Below, in pieces: positions 9,601 to 14,483 of a stretch of DNA of 14,483 nucleotides; position 1 is the first letter of the stretch; each line of letters begins with the position of its first letter. The translations under genes and the position numbers were made by a program. The stretch is from Physocladia obscura (taxonomy: Eukaryota; Chytridiomycota; Chytridiomycetes; Chytridiales; Chytriomycetaceae), in assembly GCA_027596945.1 (NCBI GenBank), contig JADGJH010000780.1, positions 1-14,483 of the forward strand, read 5' to 3'. The notes under the pieces were generated by a model. It saw only the letters and a program-made list of their open reading frames with translations. It did no database searches and was not told where the DNA came from.

Positions 9601-10746
9601 CTCCGCAATCAGCAAGAAGCCGATGGGGGTTTGAACGCGATGAAAGTTCTGTAGTAACAGTAGCGTCGGCGACAGCAGCGGTGAAGGTATTAGCAGCGCA
9701 AGTAGAAGTTGCGAAGCGTGGCACTGGTCGTAGTGTCGGGTGTCCGCGTGGTAGCGGTCGTGGTGGTCGTGGTGGGAGGGCCGCTTTTGTTTTTGGCGTT
9801 GGTCGTGGAAGAGGCCGTGGTCGTGGTGGTGGTGGACCAGGACATCAATGGTTTAAAAAAACGAATGTTGATAGTGATAGTAGCAGTAGTAGTAGCGAAA
9901 GTGATAGTGAAAGTAACAAGCATGACGGTAACGACCACAATGATGACGATGGATTGGAACAAGATTTCGAGTATCGTAAAACTTTTGCTGTTCGTGAAGC
10001 TGATAGAATTGGCGATACTTCTGTTGTTGCTGCTGGATTTTCCGTAGTTGCAAAAGGCGTTAACGACGCGAAAAAGAAGAATTTGAATGAGAAAATCATA
10101 ACAGAGGAACTGAAAAGGATCCACGAGAAGGAACAACAGTCACCAGCATCACCAAAACTTTCACAAATCAAAAAACGACGCAATAGTACTGCTTCATTCG
10201 AAAAAGACGCGTCGTCTTCACATGAAAACATAACATCTTCATCTACAAAAGTTTCGTTGAACACATATTCGAAAGTCGATGTTTGGGAAGCAAATATTGG
10301 CGGTATTGGAGTAATGCGGCGTGCAGGAGATGGATGGTTTAACGCCACACATTTGCTAAAAATTGCAGGGTTTATTGAGAAGGCAAAACGGACGAAAATG
10401 TTGGAGAGGCTTGTTAGTGCGGAAGTATTTCCTGGTGCTGCTGTTTCAAGTGGTGGCGCTGGCGCAGAAGCTACAGTGGCAGGCGGAGAAAAAACTTACG
10501 AAAAAATACAGGGAGGGTATGGGCGATATCAGGGTACTTGGTGAGTAAACCTATTTGAGTTTTTAAATATTTTATTTACTTAATTTTATTTCTCCAAAAA
10601 AAAATAGGGTTCCAGCTGATAGAGCACTGGAGCTGGCCGAAGAATACGGCATTCTTGAGAGAGTCCAACCATTGTTTGATTGCAGCACTAGCAGCGACAA
10701 GCCAAACACGGCTACTACTCAGAATCTCGAATCTTGTCGAATATAA
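6626..10746 (+). CDS. Large APSES/KilA-N transcription regulator, DNA-binding domain at C-terminus
   Basis: Proposed exons 6626-9058, 9138-10540 and 10608-10746 give ~1324 residues. Intron 2 (donor GTGAGT, acceptor ATAG) splits a Trp codon and restores the domain exactly. Intron 1 is in phase, with a CTAAC branch sequence at 9112 and acceptor AATAG at 9137; donor 9059 (GTAGTC) or 9068 (GTTGGT) both fit. Residues ~1186-1310 form an APSES domain: G-V-M-R-R-x-G-D-G-W-F-N-A-T-H-L-L-K-I-A-G-F (1202-1223), then K-I-Q-G-G-Y-G-R-Y-Q-G-T-W-V-P (1267-1281) and L-A-E-E-Y-G with P-L-F-D. This is the Mbp1/Swi4/StuA-type HTH-wing fold of cell-cycle and morphogenesis factors. The rest is low-complexity: Gln/Asn/His-rich 1-480, acidic-Ser ~481-568, an SV40-like NLS at 636-641 (M-K-K-R-K-V), AT-hook-like motifs near 752-757 and 798-804, and an RGG/GR tract ~1004-1046 followed by Ser/Asp repeats. 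No ankyrin repeats are seen. Two separate genes are possible if intron 1 is not used. Confidence 0.82.
9059..9137 (+). other. Intron 1 of the APSES gene
   Basis: Without splicing, the upstream frame picks up a hydrophobic AT-rich tail and stops at 9113-9115, while the downstream frame is open from 9138 through the ATG at 9294. Removing 9059-9137 (or 9068-9137) joins them in phase. The sequence GCTAACAAAC places a near-ideal branch point about 25 bases before the acceptor. The donor choice is uncertain. Confidence 0.65.
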
Positions 10747-11410
10747 TAGTTTTAAGTCTGTGAATTTCGTTATTCATATTGTTTTGGCTGCGTTGATTGT
10801 GTAAAAAAGTTATACACGATGTTCTTTCTAACTCTATTCTAATCCCATTTCGTTTTTCTATTTTATTTTCGTTGGTGTGGGAAAAACAAATAAAAATGAA
10901 AATAATCGCATGTGATTGCAGTTTTTATAATTATACTTCCTTTTTTCTTCCTTCTAGTAACCCCAAATACTATCAATGTCTTTAAAATATTGTCAAGGAT
11001 TATGAATATGGTGCTGATCTTGTTTTGCATTTGATTTGGTGGATTTAAAACGTTCAGCTAAGTAATGTTTTTGCACTTAATTGATTACAATGGTTCACCC
11101 AAATTAATAATGATATTAGTTATTGACAAATTGAATGAAATGTTGGCTTGTTTTGCAAATATCCAGATCTTCAGAAGGAGAAAAAAAAAACAATCAATTA
11201 ATAGATCCTGAAATGCAGTGTGTTGGACGCTTCGTTGACTGAATTGTTTGATGCCTTTACAGAGACAGGAAAGTAATCCTCTCTTGTATATACTTTATCA
11301 ACAATCATTATTTCCAAGCCATAATTTATGACATGTGATGGATCAGTCACTCAAACAATATAAGAACTGCAAATTGTGACCGCAATTTCATATTTCAATC
11401 TGTGAGACTT
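10747..11410. other. AT-rich spacer, nothing identified beyond the poly(A) signal
   Basis: The short open frames here (for example 10797-10985) are Phe/Ile/Ser/Lys-rich, with no domain-like pattern. No terminal repeats or RNA gene were recognised up to the MITE-like element. Confidence 0.45.
10889..10894 (+). terminator. Poly(A) signal AATAAA downstream of APSES gene
   Basis: A canonical AATAAA lies about 143 bases beyond the APSES stop codon at 10744-10746, in an A-rich context. It is a plausible 3'-end processing signal for that gene. Given the base composition, the specificity of the hexamer is low. Confidence 0.4.
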
Positions 11411-11598
11411 GGCAGGAAACTAGTTTCTTTTATTTTTCTTTTTTTAAAAAAAAAAAAAACAGAAGGAAGAGAAATAACAAGATTTTATACTCACGCGTCA
11501 CATTATAAAAATTTAAGAATATATATATAGGAATAAGAAAAAAGAAAAAATCATGGCAGGGAGGAAACTGGATTTCTTGATGGAAACCGGTTCCTGCC
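11411..11598. mobile_element. MITE-like foldback element, 188 bp, with ACTT flanking repeats
   Basis: The left end reads GGCAGGAAACTAGTTTC. The right end, reverse-complemented, reads GGCAGGAACCGGTTTCC: eight identical terminal bases, then a match with one gap. The element is flanked on both sides by ACTT (11407-11410 and 11599-11602), which could be a 4-bp target-site duplication. There is no coding capacity; the interior is A/T-rich. A third GGCAGG copy inside (11555) makes the right end a hairpin of its own. A 4-bp match has an appreciable chance probability, so this remains a candidate. Confidence 0.45.
11555..11598. repeat. Inverted repeat (hairpin) within the MITE-like element
   Basis: The arms GGCAGGGAGGAAAC (11555-11568) and GGAAACCGGTTCCTGCC (11582-11598) are imperfectly complementary around a ~13-base AT-rich loop. 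As RNA or single-stranded DNA this could form a stem with GGCAGG/CCTGCC at its base. It could also be read as a stand-alone hairpin or terminator-like structure. Confidence 0.55.
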
Positions 11599-11743
11599 AC
11601 TTGCTTATAGAAATAGATAAAGAAGATAGGCCACGTCACCAGTTGAAAAGAGATTCGGTAACAGCAGTATTCTTCAAATACAAATGCAGTATTCAAACTT
11701 CATTTTGCAAAGTTTCAATATGTTGACCTGTCGGAGTATATAA

Positions 11744-11902
11744 ATTTTATCTCAATCAATCCTTGGACCAAGTACGTTTAATTTACCTGAGGAAATTATA
11801 AATCTTATTTTCAAATATAAATCAAAAAAAGAGCTGTTGATCTTGCAAGCAACTAGTGGGGAGATTATGAAAAGAGAGTTTGAAACAAATAGCCTTGGCT
11901 AA
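11744..11902 (+). pseudogene. F-box-like fragment (about 52 residues)
   Basis: An open frame bounded by TAA codons, without an ATG near its start, contains L-P-E-E-I-I-N-L-I-F-K-Y followed by E-L-L-I-L-Q-A-T. This fits the F-box core (LPxEIIxxIFxYL...LLxL), the ~45-residue Skp1-binding motif of SCF ubiquitin ligases. The frame ends at TAA 11900-11902 and no downstream substrate-binding repeats are visible before the BCP1 gene. It is most likely a remnant or one exon of a gene I cannot assemble. The motif is degenerate and could be a chance match. Confidence 0.3.
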
Positions 11903-11982
11903 AAATCAAGTATATCCCTGAACAATGGTTCAACATGGGTTTTGAGTTGTATTTGGTTAAAACACGAAAAACATTCTGCGTT

Positions 11983-13115
11983 TCAATTTAAAAGCTGATC
12001 CATTGCCTGCTGAATTTGTGGAAGTTTCGATCGTTCGATTACATAAAGTCTTCGGCTAGTTTTGATTCCCGCTGTCTGCATCAATTCAGATTGATCATTT
12101 TGGTTCGAAAATTTATAATCAAAGTGAAATTCATCAAACTGATAATGTAACAAAATAGATAAATTAGTTAGTAAAGCTAGTGATACAATTTACTTTCTCT
12201 CTCATTTTTTTTTTTTAAATTATTAATTATTATCAATGTTTCTCTTTTTTTTTTTTGTATGTATGTACCTTTTCAAAAATCTCATCCTCAACCTGAAAAT
12301 TCAAAATAACTTGCTTTCCTGCGGCACCATTCACACTCTTTTTTGTCTTTCTCTTTTTTAACGCGTTGCTGCTATTTCCATCGTCTTCGTCCAATATCAA
12401 CGGATCGCATTCGGTATAAGTCTTCGAAATCACAAGAAAATATTCGAAGTTGGCGGATTTTTTTTGAGTGACGCTTTCAACAAGTTCAGCGTCAAGCATT
12501 TTGAGCATTGGGACCACGATTTGCGGTGGCAAATTTATGAGACGTTCGTTGATGAGAAGACCGCATTTTTTTGAAGAAAGCAGTGATTCTAATCGATCGT
12601 GATATTTTGATGATTTTGAACTTTTTTGAAGAATATAGTCTTTTATCGTTGCAATCTCTTGTGGGAGTTTTTTCTATGAGTTCAATAATTAGGAAAATGC
12701 GTTTTTCTTTTTGTTTTGACACTAACAGTTTGAGCATCGGGAATAATACTAATGATAGTCATGACCGCGTAAGGGTCATCTGAGTTATCGACTTTGACGA
12801 CTGATCCTAGATGAGGTTGCGCAATTATTCTATCTGCAAGAGCCGAGAGATTGAATAACTCATGATCGTTTGAAACAGTTTGCTTAAGGAGAGTTTTGAG
12901 GCCGTGAAAATCAATCTCTTTGGGATCGAAGAAGTCGAAATCAACATCGATTATTTCCTTTGCGTGTTTGTGTAATCAGTTTTTGCACTGGAATTCTGAG
13001 CTAAAACCTCTTTGCTATCGTCAGAGTTAGAATCGGAAGTATCACTGCTGCCGTCAGATTCGTTTCCGTCGACTTCTTCCTCTTCGTCTTCGCGTTTCTC
13101 GTGTTTCCGTTTCAT
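11983..13115 (-). CDS. BCP1: BCP1/BCCIP family protein
   Basis: Four exons on the minus strand, 13115-13008, 12957-12727, 12673-12269 and 12138-11983, give 299 residues. All junctions are phase 0 (introns 50, 53 and 130 nt; donors GTTTTA, GTTAGT and GTACAT; acceptors AAAG, ATAG and TCAG; an ACTAAC branch sequence in the last). Yeast Bcp1, about 283 residues, is a nuclear chaperone for ribosomal protein Rpl23 and is needed for Mss4 nuclear export; mammalian BCCIP binds BRCA2 and p21. Family marks seen: an acidic Ser/Asp-rich N-terminus, V-D-F-D-F-F-D-P (near 41-48) with D-F-H-G-L-K, L-A-D-R-I-I-A-Q-P with G-S-V-V-K-V, L-P-P-Q-I-V-V-P-M-L-K-M-L-D (160-173), the F-E-Y-F-L-V-I-S-K-T-Y segment, a basic K-K-R-K-T-K-K patch (219-225) and a final F-H-F-D-Y-K-F region. 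The first intron is the least certain because its donor is weak; an indel is the alternative. The 3' flank shows no canonical poly(A) signal. Confidence 0.88.
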
Positions 13116-13447
13116 CAGTGGTTTGCAAAAAATAAAAAAAAAAAAAAACAGGTACCCTTAAGAAGTATGTAAATCTCCCTCATTATTTATTGCAGGACTC
13201 ATAAATAATATTATTTTCTTGATTTATCAGTTATCACCTCAGGCAGAAGGAATGGTTAGTAGTTAATGATGCGGGAAGTGAGTGAGTGAGTGAGTAACTG
13301 AATAGCAAGTAACTGAGTGAGGAAATGAATAAGAATCATCTGAAGGAAGAAATTAATAAGCAGGTAAAAACAGAGAGGAAAAAAAAGGGGACACCCTGAG
13401 ATTAAATGAAATAGAAACCCAAACAATAAAAAAAATAAAATAAAAAA
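13116..13447. promoter_or_regulatory. Divergent intergenic region between BCP1-like and cerato-platanin genes
   Basis: The two genes point away from each other across 332 bases, so promoters for both should lie here. The BCP1 side has an A tract (about 13126-13148, T-rich on the coding strand). The cerato-platanin side ends in an A-rich leader of AAATAAAAAAA type running directly into the ATG. A tetranucleotide repeat lies in the middle. No TATA box can be assigned with confidence. Confidence 0.4.
13277..13295 (+). repeat. (AGTG)n tetranucleotide microsatellite
   Basis: Four perfect AGTG units and a partial fifth are followed by related degenerate copies (AACTGAAT..., AACTGAGTGAGG) up to about 13322. 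It is a simple-sequence repeat in the divergent promoter region and may vary in length between strains. Confidence 0.75.
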
Positions 13448-13834
13448 ATGTTTTTCTTTGCACTACTGGTTTCAATTTCTGCATTGTCTTCTCTCGTATC
13501 TTCTGTATCTGTTGCGTATGACAGGATTTATGACAATCCAAATACACCACTCACTAAATTGGCATGCAGCGGTATGACAGGCAATGGAAAACTAAGTAGT
13601 CTGACAAAATTTCCCAATATTGGAGCCTTTGGAAGTTTGACAGGTTGGAATTCTGCGGAGTGTGGCAAATGCTACGCAATCTCATATAAGAGTAAAACTG
13701 TTATTGTAGCTGTTGTTGATGGTGGAGCAGAAGGAACTGTCACCATGTCTGTCGCAGCAATGAATGAATTGACAGATGGTCATGCCATCCAACTCGGCCG
13801 TATTAATGCGCATGCTATTGAAATTTCATGTTGA
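13448..13834 (+). CDS. Cerato-platanin family secreted protein
   Basis: A single-exon gene encodes 128 residues. Residues 1-23 form a hydrophobic signal peptide with likely cleavage after V-S-V-A. The mature protein begins Y-D-R-I-Y-D-N, close to the family's 'YDxxYD' start. It has four cysteines (40, 72, 75, 128) in the cerato-platanin arrangement C...CxxC...C, where the first two and the last two pair. Further family marks are T-G-W-N-S-A-E-C-G-K-C (65-75), the V-V-D-G-G-A-E-G strand, M-N-E-L-T-D-G-H-A (105-113) and L-G-R-I-N-A. Cerato-platanins are small secreted double-psi beta-barrel proteins that bind chitin oligomers, loosen cell walls and can act as elicitors on plants. The loop between Cys40 and Cys72 is a few residues shorter than in the type protein. 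The context is A-rich up to the ATG. A related expansin-like protein is the alternative, but the Cys pattern favours cerato-platanin. Confidence 0.88.
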   Translation: MFFFALLVSISALSSLVSSVSVAYDRIYDNPNTPLTKLACSGMTGNGKLSSLTKFPNIGAFGSLTGWNSAECGKCYAISYKSKTVIVAVVDGGAEGTVTMSVAAMNELTDGHAIQLGRINAHAIEISC

Positions 13835-13850
13835 ATTCATTTTGTTTTCC

Positions 13851-13856
13851 AATAAA
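13851..13856 (+). terminator. Poly(A) signal AATAAA of the cerato-platanin gene
   Basis: A canonical AATAAA sits 17 bases past the TGA stop, implying a very short 3' UTR. An A/T-rich stretch follows. It is the only candidate signal between this gene and the next frame. Confidence 0.55.
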
Positions 13857-13897
13857 AAATTATATTTATAAAAAGAATGATCTGCCCCTTTTTTTAA

Positions 13898-14483
13898 TTT
13901 TTTGAATTTGAGAAATCTGAAAAATATTGCGAGTTTTCCACCCAATGTCCCATTTCTGAGCTTTCAAAACTCAAATCTGAGTTTTCATTTGAAATGCCAA
14001 ATGTGTACAGATTGACTCTGCAGCCATCAATCAAGCAATCAAAAAAACAAAAAAATGGGGACAGAATGGCCAATGTGACTGTTGAGGGGGATAATGTTGA
14101 AGAGATGGTGCAGGGAATCTGGAATGTAGCAAAACAAAATATTAAAGGCATAGCAGTTCTCAGAGACAGGAAATATACTCTTGACAAATCTGAAGTCACA
14201 GTTGAAAAGTTTGGCCTCTTTGTGAAAGTGAATGGGAACAGCAAATAGTCATATGGCAATGGTGAGCCTTTCTTATTTACTGCTAACAGAGTCTTTTCAA
14301 AAAACACAACAGACATTGGTGAGAAAACAACACAACTGTTGCAACAAATTCTTCGAAATTTAGTGAATAAAGGTGGCGAGATAAAGCTATTCATCTACAT
14401 CTACTCTACTTTGCTTCATTTTGTTAAGGATTGGGAAAAATTTAATCATGAAGTCTTGACATTGCCTGCAAATCTAGTTGACC
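13898..14483 (+). pseudogene. Reading frame interrupted by one TAG, runs off the window
   Basis: The frame is open from 13898 (after TAA 13895-13897) to the right edge except for one TAG at 14246-14248, giving ~195 codons. Its first ATG is at 13994 and another is at 14066. The product is rich in Lys, Glu, Val and Asn, with beta-strand-like pieces (A-N-V-T-V-E-G-D; V-E-K-F-G-L-F-V-K-V-N-G) before the stop. After the stop come helical segments (T-Q-L-L-Q-Q-I-L-R-N-L; L-L-H-F-V-K-D-W-E-K-F). The composition looks protein-like on both sides of the stop, so this is probably one coding sequence broken by a nonsense change, or a gene ending at the TAG with fortuitous continuation. A 166-codon antisense frame (14394-13894) is Cys/Phe/Ser-rich and looks like a shadow. 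I recognise no family; a mobile-element or multicopy-gene remnant is possible. Confidence 0.4.

Noticed and set aside
9690..10348. 148- and 167-codon minus-strand frames and a 112-codon alternate plus frame within APSES exon 2
   Set aside because: These are low-complexity shadows (Thr, Ser, Leu or Val runs) of the RGG and Ser/Asp repeats; the main frame leads into the APSES domain.
11430..11696. 88-codon minus frame
   Set aside because: It begins to the right of the MITE-like element and runs through most of its interior into a poly-Lys/Phe tail encoded by homopolymer runs; it looks like a chance frame.
12571..12783. 70-codon plus frame inside the BCP1-like gene
   Set aside because: The minus strand carries conserved BCP1 motifs over the same bases with in-phase exons.
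13894..14394. 166-codon minus frame opposite the interrupted plus frame
   Set aside because: It is Cys/Phe/Ser-rich, typical of antisense; the plus frame has more protein-like charge distribution. Not fully excluded.
1..14483. CRISPR array, prokaryotic operon, phage or toxin-antitoxin system
   Set aside because: The genes have spliceosomal introns and eukaryotic domains, and I saw no regularly spaced direct repeats or Shine-Dalgarno-linked gene runs.

Overview
The window looks like a piece of a fungal nuclear genome. Protein-coding genes with short GT-AG introns (about 43 to 130 nt) sit in AT-rich spacers. The recognisable products are fungal or general eukaryotic: a type I metacaspase, an APSES/KilA-N transcription factor, a BCP1/BCCIP-family protein, a cerato-platanin, and the tail of a long-chain acyl-CoA synthetase. 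The very long Gln/Asn-rich regulator, the intron style and the old LINE remnant would suit an early-diverging (chytrid-like) fungus, but the cerato-platanin is a family known mainly from Ascomycota and Basidiomycota. I therefore leave the phylum open.

Layout: 1-107, C-terminal 34 codons of an acyl-CoA synthetase (+). 108-1370, AT-rich spacer with a weak small secreted-peptide candidate. 1436-2988, a three-exon gene for an unrecognised ~464-residue protein (+). 2989-4746, spacer holding a decayed non-LTR retrotransposon reverse transcriptase (3708-4505, - strand) and an A-tract leader. 4747-6211, a three-exon WW-domain metacaspase (+). 6626-10746, a three-exon gene for a ~1324-residue regulator with its APSES domain at the extreme C-terminus (+). 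10747-11982, spacer with a MITE-like element (11411-11598) and an F-box-like fragment. 11983-13115, a four-exon BCP1/BCCIP gene (-). 13116-13447, divergent intergenic region with a tetranucleotide microsatellite. 13448-13834, single-exon cerato-platanin (+). 13898-14483, a reading frame broken by one TAG stop that runs off the window.

The genes do not form an evident pathway or cluster; this is ordinary eukaryotic gene order. The most unusual items are the WW-metacaspase fusion, the C-terminal APSES architecture with an insertion in the DNA-binding wing and nearby RGG and AT-hook motifs, the unrecognised 464-residue protein, and the foldback/MITE-like element. I found no convincing tRNA, rRNA, CRISPR array or phage-type system. 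All exon structures are read by eye from splice signals and reading-frame continuity; there is no transcript evidence.
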